Part shown: positions 8,062 through 16,964 of the stretch, one piece after another
Layout of the letters: every line of letters starts with the position of its first letter
Numbering within the stretch: the first letter of the stretch is position 1
From: Natrinema mahii
Lineage (GTDB): Archaea; Halobacteriota; Halobacteria; Halobacteriales; Natrialbaceae
Assembly: GCA_000690595.2 (NCBI GenBank)
Contig: JHUT02000005.1
Span: forward strand, 61,254-125,253
Direction: 5' to 3'
Length of the DNA stretch: 64,000 nucleotides
Translations under genes and position numbers: made by a program
The notes under the pieces: generated by a model
The model's database searches: none
What the model was told of the DNA's origin: nothing
The model's input: only the letters and a program-made list of their open reading frames with translations

Positions 8062-9072
8062 TTAGAGAACGCTGACGACGCCGAGACTCTCGACGAGCAG
8101 CCAGCAGACGAACGCTCCGTACAGCCCCAAGAGCAGCCACCCCTCGCGTCTGGTGAGGGCCATTCCGGTTCGAGAAATCGCGAAGAACGCGACCGTCGCC
8201 AGGACGAGAAACCCCATCATCGGGACGATGTTGGCGAAGTTGACCGTCAGTGCCCCCTTGACGACGACGCCGACTGGCACGGCCACGAGCAGGTCGAACG
8301 TGTTGCTGCCCAAGACGTTCGCCAGCGTGACAGTCGGTCGGTTGGCCCGCGCGGCCGTCAGGCTGACGAACGTGTCCGGCAGACTCGAGCCGGCGGCGAC
8401 GACGGTCATTCCCCAGAGAAAGGAGGGGGTCCCGAAGGCGTCCCCAAGGCCGATCGCCGCCCGAACGAGCGCTTCCACGCCGACGACGATGAACGCCAGC
8501 CCGACGACGAACCAGAACCACGTGCGCGCGAGTGCGATCGATCCGTCTGCCTGCTGTTCCGACTCCGCGGCGTCTAAGTACTGCGTGAACAGGTAGAGGC
8601 CGTACAGGCCGAGCGGGAACAGGGCGAGCGGTCTCGAGACGGAACCTCCGATGCGGACGCCGGCCTCGTCGACGGGGTTGTAGATGACCGCCAGTGAGAA
8701 CGTCAGCAGCAGGGCGGCGACCGCGAGCATGTAAAACAGCGACTCCTTGTAGACCAGTTCCCGCGTGGTGTCGACCACGCCGCCGGCGACGACGACCGCG
8801 AGCCCCGGAATCACGAGGAGGTTGAACACCGCCGAGCCGACGATCGATCCGACCCCGAGTTCGAACTCCCCGTGTACCAGCGTCGCGAGCAACACGCTCG
8901 CCAGTTCCGGCGCACTCGAGCCGACCGCGGCGATGACGGCACCCTGGACGACCGCCGGCAGCCCGTACGCGATCGCGAGTTTGTTCGCCGAATCCTCGAG
9001 CCAGCTGCTGCCTTTCCAGACGATCGCCGTGCCGACGGCGGCAAGTCCCAGCAGCGTCGCGACCGCGAACAT
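8062..9072 (-). CDS. Sodium/calcium exchanger family (CaCA) membrane protein
   Basis: A 336-residue integral membrane antiporter with about ten hydrophobic segments in two inverted halves. Each half has an alpha-repeat: AVGSSAPELASVL near residue 50 and AAGSSLPDTFVSL near residue 225, the latter followed by NVLGSNTFDLL. These carry the acidic cation-binding residues of YrbG/CaX-type exchangers. I chose the ATG at 9072 because an upstream start at 9138 adds 22 charged residues before the first membrane helix. It likely exports Ca2+ in exchange for Na+ or H+. The first hydrophobic stretch contains VVQGAVIAAVG. Confidence 0.9.
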   Translation of the reverse strand: MFAVATLLGLAAVGTAIVWKGSSWLEDSANKLAIAYGLPAVVQGAVIAAVGSSAPELASVLLATLVHGEFELGVGSIVGSAVFNLLVIPGLAVVVAGGVVDTTRELVYKESLFYMLAVAALLLTFSLAVIYNPVDEAGVRIGGSVSRPLALFPLGLYGLYLFTQYLDAAESEQQADGSIALARTWFWFVVGLAFIVVGVEALVRAAIGLGDAFGTPSFLWGMTVVAAGSSLPDTFVSLTAARANRPTVTLANVLGSNTFDLLVAVPVGVVVKGALTVNFANIVPMMGFLVLATVAFFAISRTGMALTRREGWLLLGLYGAFVCWLLVESLGVVSVL

Positions 9073-9144
9073 GATCGATAGTTCAGACGACCGACTGATA
9101 AAACGATCGACGGCTCGGTCGGGTCCGACGTGGGGCATCGACCG

Positions 9145-9954
9145 TCAGCGCGTCCGAGCGAGCAGGGCGGCCGCGAGGGCTGCGAGCGCGAGCAGCGCGG
9201 CCCCGCCCGCGAAGCCGGGGATCGACTCCGAGTCGGTCGACGTCGGTTCGTCGTCGGTTCCCGTCTCGTCATCGCCGTCGTTCGCGGCCGCTTCGGCGCT
9301 CCCGCCGTCGTCCGATTCGCCCGCCGATTCCGACCCGTTTCCGCCGTCCGCGACGGTGACCGTCCCCGTCTCGAGCGCCGGTTCGATCCGGCTGCCGCCG
9401 TCGGCGTCGAGCCGGGCGTCGGTCACCGCGAGCGCCGCCGTACCGGGCTCGGTCCCGCCGACCGTGACCGTCGCGAGCGTGACGTCGCTCGCGCCGGGGG
9501 TGACCGCGTCGTCGAGATCGACGGCTTCGACGGTGACCGACTCCCCATCGTCGCTCACGACGGGGTCGGTCGTCAGCCGGTACTCGTCGGGGTAGCTGGC
9601 GTTCTCGATCGTCGCCGCGTCGCCCGACAGCTCGAGGCTGAGTTCGAAGCCGGCGAGCCCGTTCGGCGCGTCGGTGAGCGCGACGCGGTGGACGGCGGTT
9701 CCGTCGGGTTCGACCGTCGCGTCGGTGACGACGATACTCCCGGACGACGCGGACGACCCGCCGGCCGCCGTCGCGGAGACCGTCCCCGCGCTCGCGGCCG
9801 TCGCAAGCGCCGACGCCGGCACGAGTGCCGCCCCGATCGCGAGGGCAGCGACGAGCGCGACGGCGGGCCGTCGCCACGATCGCTGTCGGGGCGCCGACGC
9901 CGCAGCGTCGACCGGGTCGCACGGACTCGTCGCATCGGTGTCGTCTGCGCCCAT
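9145..9954 (-). CDS. Surface-anchored cohesin-like protein with PGF-CTERM-type tail
   Basis: A 269-residue exported protein. A basic stretch (RQRSWRRP) precedes a hydrophobic signal segment at about residues 30-55. A cohesin-like beta-sandwich follows (about 70-195; GLAGFELSLELSG, PGASDVTLATVTVGG), then an Asp/Glu/Ser-rich wall-spanning linker, and SIPGFAGG plus a hydrophobic helix ending in ARTR. The last part is the pattern recognised by archaeosortase ArtA. Its beta-sandwich aligns with the penultimate module of the PhoX-like protein encoded immediately upstream (3-nt gap, same operon). I infer a cell-surface receptor or scaffold role; no enzymatic motif is seen. Confidence 0.75.
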   Translation of the reverse strand: MGADDTDATSPCDPVDAAASAPRQRSWRRPAVALVAALAIGAALVPASALATAASAGTVSATAAGGSSASSGSIVVTDATVEPDGTAVHRVALTDAPNGLAGFELSLELSGDAATIENASYPDEYRLTTDPVVSDDGESVTVEAVDLDDAVTPGASDVTLATVTVGGTEPGTAALAVTDARLDADGGSRIEPALETGTVTVADGGNGSESAGESDDGGSAEAAANDGDDETGTDDEPTSTDSESIPGFAGGAALLALAALAAALLARTR

Positions 9955-9957
9955 CGG

Positions 9958-12594
9958 TTACAGCTCGTCGGACAGCTCGACGATATCGTCGTAGTCGATG
10001 CGGCCGTTGTCGTTGAAGTCGTACGCGTCGACGGTCAGCGAGCTGGAGTCGTCCTCAATCTCCTCGAACAGGAGGACGATGTCGTCGTAGTCGAGCCGCC
10101 CGTTCCCGTTGACGTCCTCGTAGCGGCCGTCGCCGTCGGGATCGGTCGGAGCGCGTCCGCCCGAGCCGCCGGACCCGCCGCCGACCGGCGGCGGCCCGGT
10201 GACCACGACGCCCGTGTGCGGCCGGGAATCGATCGGTTCGCCGTCGTCGTCGTCGAGCGAGTCGACCGTCACCGAGATGTCGGTCGTCCCCATGCTCGCG
10301 CCCTCGAGTTCGATCGTCGCCACCGACACGTCGGTCGCGCCGGGCTGGATCGCCTCGTCGATGTCGGCGAACCGGAACTCGACCGTCGAGCCGTCGTCGC
10401 TGACCGTCGGGCCGGCGGTGAGCTCGAGCGCGTCGTGGTAGGTCGCGCCGGTGATCTCGGCGATGTCGGTGTGCTCGACCGAGACGGACACCGTCCCGCC
10501 GGCGAGCCCGTCCGGCACCGCGGACAGGGTCAGGTCGGCCGCAGCGGTCGCGTCCTGTCGCATCGCGACGGAGTCGATACGCAGCGAGGTCGGCGGCTCG
10601 TAGACCCACAGCGCGTCGTTGGGGTACGAGCGGCCGAAACTGCCCTTGTCCTCACAGAGGAGGACGCGGCCGTCGTCGAGCACCATGACGTTGTCCACGT
10701 TGATCGGCGCGGCGTCGACGATCGACTCGCGGTCGGTCGCGTCGGGGCCGACGACCGCCGGCTCGAGCGTCGAGACGTCGTAGTTCTCCTCGAGTTCGGC
10801 CCGGTAGACGACGCCGCCGTCGACCCGGTCCATCCGAATATCGCCCTCGTCGTCGCCCATGCCGTCGTTGAGTTCCGAGATGCCGAGATAGAGGAAGTCG
10901 CCGGGCTCGGCGTCGTCGAGCGAGTCGATCCCCTCGGCCTTGCGGAACTCGACGCTGGCTCCGATCTCCTTCGCGGCGGCGCGGGTCTCGAGGAACGGGA
11001 CCCGACGCAGGTCCTCGTCGACGCCGTCGGGGCCGTACTCTTCGTACTGGCGGGCCCACTCGACGATCTCCGCGTCGGTGATGTAGTCTTGGTTGCCGTT
11101 GCTCGCGACTTCCTCGTCGGCCGCCGCCAGCGCCGCCTCGAGGTCCTCCTCCCAGTCGATGTCCGCGTGGGTCTCGAGGTAGTCGATCTGCGTGATGTCG
11201 TCGTAGTCGGCGATCCAGGACGCGACCTCGGCGTTGCTCGCGGTGCCGAGTTCGACCCACTCGATCTCGAGGTCGACCTCGGCCGGCGGGCGGTTCTTCG
11301 CGGCCTCCTCGTTCGTGACGCGGGCGGCGAACAGCGTCCCGCGGACGTCCGTCCGGTCGTCGTAGCTCGGGATCGGTTCCTCGGCGACGAACTTGTAGAG
11401 CCCCTTGCTCGCGCCGTCGGAGGCGAGGTAGACGGTCCGCTCGTCGGGCATGAACTCGGGACACTCGAATGCCGCCCGGCCCATGACGTAGTGTTTGACC
11501 GGGGTTGGCTCCGCGGCCGTCGGCTCGGTGACCTCGACGATGTGACCGTATCGGTAGCGGTTGGGGTAGCCCTCGCCGATCGGGTCGATCGTGTTGGTGT
11601 CGCCGTCCTGATCGACCGGCTCGGCCCCGAGGTAGTAGGCCTGCATCTCGACGCCGCCCAGCGCCCAGGTCCCCTGCGGGTACCAGCTTTCCTCGAACAG
11701 GTCGCCGTCGTCGCCCAGCACGCCCTGAATCTCGGTCGGGTTCGGGCGGTTCCAGAACGCCGCCGCGCCCCGGATCCCCACGCCGCTTTCGGCCTCGATT
11801 ACGTCGCCGACCGTCGCAGACCCGGACACGCGCGGGTGGCTGTAGTCCTCCTCGGCGGACATCGGCGTCCCCCACGGGCTCAGGTCGCCGTAGCAGTTGA
11901 TCCGCGTGCCGCCGATCTCGCGGAACGACTCGAGGTTCTCGAGTTCCATCGCGTTTGCCGCGTCGGCGCTCCAGCCGTCCTCGCCGCGGCCGATCGGCGT
12001 CCGCGTGATACAGCCGGGGCTCGTCTCGTTGTTCGTAAAGAGGTATCCCTCGAGCCCCGCGTCGTCGGTCGGGACGAAGAAGTTCATGTCGGGGTTGTAG
12101 CCGACGTCGCCGTACCGGCTCCCGACGAACTCGGTGAGGTCGGTGCCGTCGGGCGTCTGCGGGTGGCCCCACCGCTCGTCACCGCCGTTGATCTCCTCGC
12201 CTTCCTGGGCCAGGATGTCGTACTCGCCGCCGGCCACCTGGACCCGCTCCTGTGCCGCTGCCGACCGCGGGGCCTCGAGTTCGTCGAACTCGTCGTTGCG
12301 GCCGTTGAACTCGAACTGGTGGCCGGCGAGGACGCCGACCGCCGCCGTGTCGTAGGGGGCGGCGTTTTCCCGGCTCGGGTGCTGGAGGCTGAACAACACT
12401 TCGCCGTTCTCGAAGACGAACGGGCCGGTGACCTCGGCCCCGCGGGCCGTGGTCGCGAGCCGGTCGATGTCCCCCCGGATCGTCGGAGCGCCCGGCGTGT
12501 CCGTATCGTCCGCACTCGTCGTTCCGATCGCGCCGATGCCGATCGCCGCCGCCGCGGACGACGCCATCAGCTTCCGCCTGGTGAATTCGACCAT
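9958..12594 (-). CDS. Tat-exported PhoX-type (DUF839) phosphatase with cohesin-like and dockerin-like C-terminus
   Basis: An 878-residue secreted protein. The Tat signal TRRKLMASS is at residues 5-13 with an Ala-rich hydrophobic core. Residues about 40-690 are the PhoX/DUF839 domain, with blocks such as SPWGTPMSAEED, DGASKGLYKFVAEE and DFLYLGISELND, a family of Ca2+/Fe-dependent extracellular alkaline phosphatases. Then comes a cohesin-like beta-sandwich (about 690-800), a Gly/Ser linker, and two Ca-binding loops DVNGNGRLDYDDI and DFNDNGRIDYDDI typical of type I dockerin. The ATG at 12594 gives a Tat signal directly at the N-terminus; a longer frame to 12795 has no signal. A TATA box lies 38 nt upstream. 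The combination of modules is unusual. Confidence 0.88.
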   Translation of the reverse strand: MVEFTRRKLMASSAAAAIGIGAIGTTSADDTDTPGAPTIRGDIDRLATTARGAEVTGPFVFENGEVLFSLQHPSRENAAPYDTAAVGVLAGHQFEFNGRNDEFDELEAPRSAAAQERVQVAGGEYDILAQEGEEINGGDERWGHPQTPDGTDLTEFVGSRYGDVGYNPDMNFFVPTDDAGLEGYLFTNNETSPGCITRTPIGRGEDGWSADAANAMELENLESFREIGGTRINCYGDLSPWGTPMSAEEDYSHPRVSGSATVGDVIEAESGVGIRGAAAFWNRPNPTEIQGVLGDDGDLFEESWYPQGTWALGGVEMQAYYLGAEPVDQDGDTNTIDPIGEGYPNRYRYGHIVEVTEPTAAEPTPVKHYVMGRAAFECPEFMPDERTVYLASDGASKGLYKFVAEEPIPSYDDRTDVRGTLFAARVTNEEAAKNRPPAEVDLEIEWVELGTASNAEVASWIADYDDITQIDYLETHADIDWEEDLEAALAAADEEVASNGNQDYITDAEIVEWARQYEEYGPDGVDEDLRRVPFLETRAAAKEIGASVEFRKAEGIDSLDDAEPGDFLYLGISELNDGMGDDEGDIRMDRVDGGVVYRAELEENYDVSTLEPAVVGPDATDRESIVDAAPINVDNVMVLDDGRVLLCEDKGSFGRSYPNDALWVYEPPTSLRIDSVAMRQDATAAADLTLSAVPDGLAGGTVSVSVEHTDIAEITGATYHDALELTAGPTVSDDGSTVEFRFADIDEAIQPGATDVSVATIELEGASMGTTDISVTVDSLDDDDGEPIDSRPHTGVVVTGPPPVGGGSGGSGGRAPTDPDGDGRYEDVNGNGRLDYDDIVLLFEEIEDDSSSLTVDAYDFNDNGRIDYDDIVELSDEL

Positions 12595-12625
12595 GCGTAT
12601 GGAGGAAGCCACCCGTATATGGTTA

Positions 12626-12636
12626 GATTTTATAAT
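12626..12636 (-). promoter_or_regulatory. TATA box of the PhoX-cohesin operon
   Basis: The minus-strand sequence ATTATAAAATC is centred about 38 nt before the PhoX-like ATG, in a locally AT-rich stretch, implying a leader of roughly 12 nt. No Pho-box-like direct repeat was recognised. Confidence 0.55.
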
Positions 12637-12784
12637 ATTCGTACTTACCTGAACGAAAATCTCGGCGACATTTCGTACCGATCCTAGAAAAATGAACGGA
12701 GATGGACCGCTCCGGATAGCTATTGAGACGGTGGCCGAACGCGGGACGCCGTCGTGCAGGAGACGGGTCGAAAAGAGCGCGACT

Positions 12785-12866
12785 ATAGGAGCCACTGACA
12801 GTCACTGCACACCTGATCGCACGACAGCGTTGCGATCAGTGTGTGACTCGTTTCAGTGGCTCCTAT
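12785..12866. repeat. MITE-like palindromic repeat, copy 1
   Basis: An 82-bp near-palindrome with perfect 14-bp ends ATAGGAGCCACTGA and its complement. The interior CTGATCGCA/CGACAGCGT/TGCGATCAG forms the central stem. It shares order and sequence with copies at 21701-21785 and 40347-40432. It lies between the PhoX operon promoter and the 3' end of the next gene; no coding capacity. Confidence 0.85.
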
Positions 12867-12898
12867 CGTTCGAAACCGAGGCGCTACGGACGAACTGC

Positions 12899-13312
12899 CT
12901 ACTCGAGGCCGCGGGCGTCGGCCCGGGAGCGGATTTCGTCGGCGCGGTCGCGGACCCACGAGCAGTAGCGGTCGATCTCCTCGGGGGTCGTCCCGTAGAA
13001 GGAAGCGACCCAGTTGACGTCCGCCCACGGGCAGGTCACGAGGTAGGCCGCGAGCGTGTCCTTGCCGGCCTGGACGACCTCCGGCGGGACGCCGCGGGAG
13101 CCGGTGTCTTCCTCGACGAAGCCGTTGACGTCGTAGTAGACGGCCGCGTAGAGCCGGGCCGTCTCGAGGTCGGCGAAGTCGATGTCGGTGTGGTTCGGTG
13201 CGACGAACTCATACCGCGGGTCGCCGTCGGCCGACTCGGTTTCGACGATCCGCACGCCGAGGACGTACTCGTCGACGACCGACTCCGGCCGGGTGGTGGC
13301 TGACTGGGTCAT
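12899..13312 (-). CDS. Conserved haloarchaeal hypothetical protein
   Basis: A 137-residue soluble acidic protein with the conserved-looking core RLYAAVYYDVNGFVEEDTG and the end WASFYGTT...YCSWVRDRADEIR (given in pieces). The start at 13312 is preferred over 13345 because a TATA box (CTATATAC near 13368) would place the transcript start close to 13342, just inside the longer version. No known domain recognised; probably a haloarchaeal DUF. It stands alone, with the palindromic repeat 33 nt beyond its stop. Confidence 0.7.
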   Translation of the reverse strand: MTQSATTRPESVVDEYVLGVRIVETESADGDPRYEFVAPNHTDIDFADLETARLYAAVYYDVNGFVEEDTGSRGVPPEVVQAGKDTLAAYLVTCPWADVNWVASFYGTTPEEIDRYCSWVRDRADEIRSRADARGLE

Positions 13313-13526
13313 GGCGTTCGGCTGCACGCAGGCGTGTCGACCCATTGAACCTTGGTATGTGGCGTATATAGCGCTCGGGACCGGACAGTTCCGTCCCGGT
13401 CGATTCGGGACGCCGACTTACCGCGACCGAGCCGCGCTCGAGGACGGCGAGTTCGCGGTCCGGACTCTCCGGCCGTCGTCGCGGACGGCGGTCAGGTCGT
13501 TTTGGAGGGTGTGACAAGCCTCGCCG

Positions 13527-15104
13527 CTACTCGAGCAGCGACTCGCCGGTCATCTCAGGGGGCTGGTCGAGGTCGATGACCTCGAGGATGCTGGGTGCGA
13601 TGTCGGCGAGCGTGCCACCCTCGCGGACGGTTCGGCCCCCGTCGGTACCGTCGCTCACGGGTCGTTCCTCCCCGTTTGCATCTCCGAGGTCGCTTTGTGA
13701 CCTCGCTCCCGGCGAGAGATAGACGAGCGGCACCTCGTTGTAGGTGTGAGCCGTGTGGGGATCGTCTTCGGTCCCCATGTCGTCGGCGTTGCCGTGGTCG
13801 GCGGTGATGAAGACGTGTGCGCCGGCGTTCTCGAGCGTCTCGACGAGCCGACCCAGTTGCGCGTCGACGGCTTCGACGGCCTCGATCGCCGCCTCGTAGT
13901 CGCCCGTGTGCCCGACCATGTCGGGGTTGGCGTAGTTGAGAACGAGGACGTCCGGATCGTCCGATTCGATGGTGTCGACGGCGGTGTCGGTCACTTCGGC
14001 CGCGCTCATCTCCGGCTGTAGGTCGTAGGTCGGCACGTCGGGGCTCTCGACGATTTCCCGGCTCTCGCCCTCGAACTCGACCTCGCGGCCGCCGTTCAGG
14101 AAGTAGGTGACGTGGGCGTACTTCTCGGACTCGGCGATCCGCAGTTGGGTTCGGCCCGCGTCGGCCAGTACTTCACCCAGCACCTGCTCGGGCTGGTTCG
14201 GCGGGTAGGCCACGGGGAGGTCGAACGTCTTGTCGTACTGGGTCATCATCACGACCTCGGCGTCCGGTGGGCTGGTGTCGACTTCGTCGCCCCAGTCCTC
14301 CGGGCGGATGTCAGCGAGCATCCGGGTCAGCTGCCGCGCTCGATCGGAGCGGAAATTGAACCAGACGACCGAATCGCCGTCCTCGAGCGCGGGCGCTCCC
14401 TCTATCAAGGTCGGTTCGACGAACTCGTCGGTGACGTCGCGGTCGTAGGACTGTTCGACCGCCTCGACTGCGGAATCGGCGGTCCACTCGGCCTCGCGGT
14501 CGACGATGGCGTCGTAAGCTCGCTTCGTCCGCTCCCAGTTCTGGTCGCGATCCATCGCGTAGTAACGACCCGACACCGTCGCGACGTGGCCGGTGCCGTG
14601 GTCGTCGACGACGTCCTCGAGCGTCGCGAGGTAGTCCCGACCGCCGGTCGGCGAGGTGTCGCGGCCGTCCGTGATCGCGTGGGTGACCGCCTCGACGCCG
14701 CGGTCGCCGGCGAGTTCGATCAGCGCGTGCAGGTGTTTCTGGTCCGAGTGGACGCCGCCGTCGCTGACGAGGCCGACGAAGTGGACGCGACCATCGTTGT
14801 CCCTCGCGCGGTCGAAGGCCGTGTTGATCGCGTCGTTCTCCCGGAAGGAGCCGTCCGCGATCGAGTCCGAGATGCGGGTGTACTCCTGATAGACGACCCG
14901 CCCCGCGCCGATGTTCAAGTGGCCGACCTCGCTGTTGCCCATCTGGCCCTCGGGGAGGCCGACGCGTCGGCCCGCGACCTCGAGTCGACCGTATGCGCCC
15001 GACTCCGCGAGCCGGTCGAAGACCGGCGTCTCGGCCGCCGCGACCGCGTCTCTGCCGCCGTCACCGAGTCCCCAGCCGTCGAGGACGATCAGCGCAGCTT
15101 CCAT
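13527..15104 (-). CDS. gpmI: 2,3-bisphosphoglycerate-independent phosphoglycerate mutase
   Basis: A 525-residue cytoplasmic enzyme of the alkaline-phosphatase superfamily that interconverts 3- and 2-phosphoglycerate using two Mn2+ ions. The N-terminal LIVLDGWG holds the first metal aspartate (Asp9). The phosphoserine nucleophile is Ser58 in GQMGNSEVGH. Later metal motifs DMVGHTGDYEA and FITADHGNAD are in the C-terminal half. An internal acidic Gly/Ser insertion around SDLGDANGEERPVSDG near residue 475 is a haloarchaeal addition. The ATG at 15104 is used; the upstream MRFR extension is short and unsupported. Confidence 0.95.
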   Translation of the reverse strand: MEAALIVLDGWGLGDGGRDAVAAAETPVFDRLAESGAYGRLEVAGRRVGLPEGQMGNSEVGHLNIGAGRVVYQEYTRISDSIADGSFRENDAINTAFDRARDNDGRVHFVGLVSDGGVHSDQKHLHALIELAGDRGVEAVTHAITDGRDTSPTGGRDYLATLEDVVDDHGTGHVATVSGRYYAMDRDQNWERTKRAYDAIVDREAEWTADSAVEAVEQSYDRDVTDEFVEPTLIEGAPALEDGDSVVWFNFRSDRARQLTRMLADIRPEDWGDEVDTSPPDAEVVMMTQYDKTFDLPVAYPPNQPEQVLGEVLADAGRTQLRIAESEKYAHVTYFLNGGREVEFEGESREIVESPDVPTYDLQPEMSAAEVTDTAVDTIESDDPDVLVLNYANPDMVGHTGDYEAAIEAVEAVDAQLGRLVETLENAGAHVFITADHGNADDMGTEDDPHTAHTYNEVPLVYLSPGARSQSDLGDANGEERPVSDGTDGGRTVREGGTLADIAPSILEVIDLDQPPEMTGESLLE

Positions 15105-15280
15105 ACGAAATCGCAACTCGGCGTCCCGTAACTAGCTGTCGTTGTTCGTCGTCGCCGCGACGCCGATATCGACGGACCACCCAGAACAGTGTCATTCGAT
15201 AGCGCCGACTCGAGCGGACGGCGTCCGCTTCCGCCCCGCGTCGGATCGACGCCGGACTCGAGCGGCCCACGACCGTCCGC

Positions 15281-15544
15281 TCAGTCCCGCATGGCGTGAT
15301 CGAACGCCGTGCCGCAGTCGCCACAGACCGTACCGTTGCCGGGTTTGCTCCGCTGGGCGAACACCGCGCCACACTCGTCACAGACCATGAACAGCCGGTG
15401 TTCGGGGTCGATTCCCGCCTCGAACTCGGCGTGGATCCAGGCGTCGGCGTTGCCCTCCTCGTAGAGGGTGACGCCGGACCCGTTCTGTCGCCAGTTGACT
15501 GGACTGTCCCCGCGGTCGACCGCCGCCGACTCTCGCTCGGACAT
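15281..15544 (-). CDS. Small zinc-ribbon protein, haloarchaeal
   Basis: An 87-residue protein with a C-terminal zinc ribbon: CDECG (near residue 57) and CGDCG (near 77), separated by FAQRSKPGNGTV. The middle contains NADAWIHAEFEAGI. I associate it with the haloarchaeal putative zinc-binding family DUF7129; role unknown. An alternative ATG at 15577 adds 11 residues, but the TATA-like TAAATTAC near 15593 favours 15544 with a short leader. It diverges from nurA. Confidence 0.7.
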   Translation of the reverse strand: MSERESAAVDRGDSPVNWRQNGSGVTLYEEGNADAWIHAEFEAGIDPEHRLFMVCDECGAVFAQRSKPGNGTVCGDCGTAFDHAMRD

Positions 15545-15669
15545 CGAGATATGCCGACCCTCGAACCGCCCATACATACGCTTTCTGATAGTAATTTACA
15601 CGGGCTCGAGTGAACGTCTGCGCCGCTGTGACCACTGGCTTTTTGCCGGTCGGGTCGGTCCCACCGTGC

Positions 15670-16947
15670 ATGACGCTCGATCCGGTCCACTTCGACGGTA
15701 TCGCGCGACTCGCCGGACGGATCGACCACGGGACCGACGAGCGCGACCGCCGCGCCTTCGCCGAGACCGTCTGGACGGAGTTTCTCGACCCGCTGGTCGT
15801 CGACGGCCGGCCGATCCTCGAGCCCCTCGACGAGCGAGCGCGGCGAGTCGTCGACTGCGAGGCCGTCGCCTTGCGCGACCGGGAGTTCCCGACCGAACAC
15901 GGCCTCGACGCGGGGACGATCAATCCGACGACGTTCAAGAACGGGCTCGTGATCGACATCGCGCAGGCGGCGATGAGCGCCACCCCGAGTGACCTCGACC
16001 TCCACCGGTCGCGGACGACCGTGATGACGGTCCACTCCAACGACGAGACGATGACCGTCGACGAGTCCTGGGGGAAATTCGACGCGGGATACAGCCGGAG
16101 CCGGGCCGTCAAGGTCCCGCCGCTGCCGCGCTTTGCCGAGGGGGTCGTCCACGCGCTGGCGCTCTATCTCGCCGAGAGCAAACACGCTCGCGACCACGCC
16201 GACGCGGTCTCGGACCTGCTCGTCCTCGACGGCCCGCTCTACCCCCGCGGCTTGTTGCGCTGGGCCGACCAACACCCCGACCTCGCGGACTTCCTGCTCG
16301 AGGACCCCCGGCCGACGACGGTGCTGGAGAACTACGTCCGGCTGGTCGAGGAGTTCGTCGACCGCTCGGTGCCGCTGGTCGGTTTCGTCAAGAACCCCGC
16401 GACGCGGGTCATCACGCGCTCGCTCAAGTCGAACCGCGACGTCGACGTCAGCGTCCCGTGGGCCGACGATTCGGCGCTGTTCACCCGCCTGCTCGAGCGC
16501 GGCGAGTATGTCGACGACGTCGACGGCGACCGCTGGGAACGGGACGACTCGGCGCTTTCCTACACCAACTGGTTCCGATCGCGGGGCGGCGTCGACCGGC
16601 CGCTGTCGACCGACGGCGACGCCCTCGGCGTCGAGCGCCGCCTCGAGCGCGCGGCCTACGAGGTCACGTTCTTCGTGATCTACGATCCCCGCGACGACCT
16701 GCTGTATCGGATCGAGGCACCCTATGCGTTCACGAAGGATCCCGACACCCGCGAGCGGCTGACGATGCAGTTGTTACAGGACGTCGCCGTCGCCCACGGC
16801 CCGCCGACCATCGTCGAGAAGGCCGACGAACTCGCCCGGATCAGCAACGCCGAGAAAGCGTCGCTCCGGGACACCCTCGAGGAGCGGTTCGACGCCGCTC
16901 AGGACCGAACGTACGACGACCACCGGTGGGACGAGCAACCCTATTGA
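15670..16947 (+). CDS. nurA: DNA double-strand break repair nuclease NurA
   Basis: A 425-residue RNase H-fold nuclease. NurA resects 5' ends at DNA breaks with the hexameric translocase HerA. Motifs: the TFKNGLVIDIAQAAM block near residue 90 holds the first catalytic Asp, LLVLDGPLYPRG near 180 is the second NurA motif, and KNPATRVITRSLKSN and ITFFVIYDP-like segments follow. The C-terminal HGPPTIVEKADELARIS is typical. The ATG at 15670 gives the expected N-terminus; the 20-residue upstream extension is not conserved-looking. A HerA-like ATPase gene lies 2.4 kb downstream on the same strand. Confidence 0.88.
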   Translation: MTLDPVHFDGIARLAGRIDHGTDERDRRAFAETVWTEFLDPLVVDGRPILEPLDERARRVVDCEAVALRDREFPTEHGLDAGTINPTTFKNGLVIDIAQAAMSATPSDLDLHRSRTTVMTVHSNDETMTVDESWGKFDAGYSRSRAVKVPPLPRFAEGVVHALALYLAESKHARDHADAVSDLLVLDGPLYPRGLLRWADQHPDLADFLLEDPRPTTVLENYVRLVEEFVDRSVPLVGFVKNPATRVITRSLKSNRDVDVSVPWADDSALFTRLLERGEYVDDVDGDRWERDDSALSYTNWFRSRGGVDRPLSTDGDALGVERRLERAAYEVTFFVIYDPRDDLLYRIEAPYAFTKDPDTRERLTMQLLQDVAVAHGPPTIVEKADELARISNAEKASLRDTLEERFDAAQDRTYDDHRWDEQPY

Positions 16948-16964
16948 GCCGCTCGAGGCGGGCC

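Noticed and set aside
9130-12687. Plus-strand 1185-residue open frame antisense to the PhoX-like gene
   Set aside because: Mirror of a GC-rich acidic gene; composition is Arg/Val/Asp-biased with no domain, no signal, and the minus strand has Tat, PhoX and dockerin motifs.
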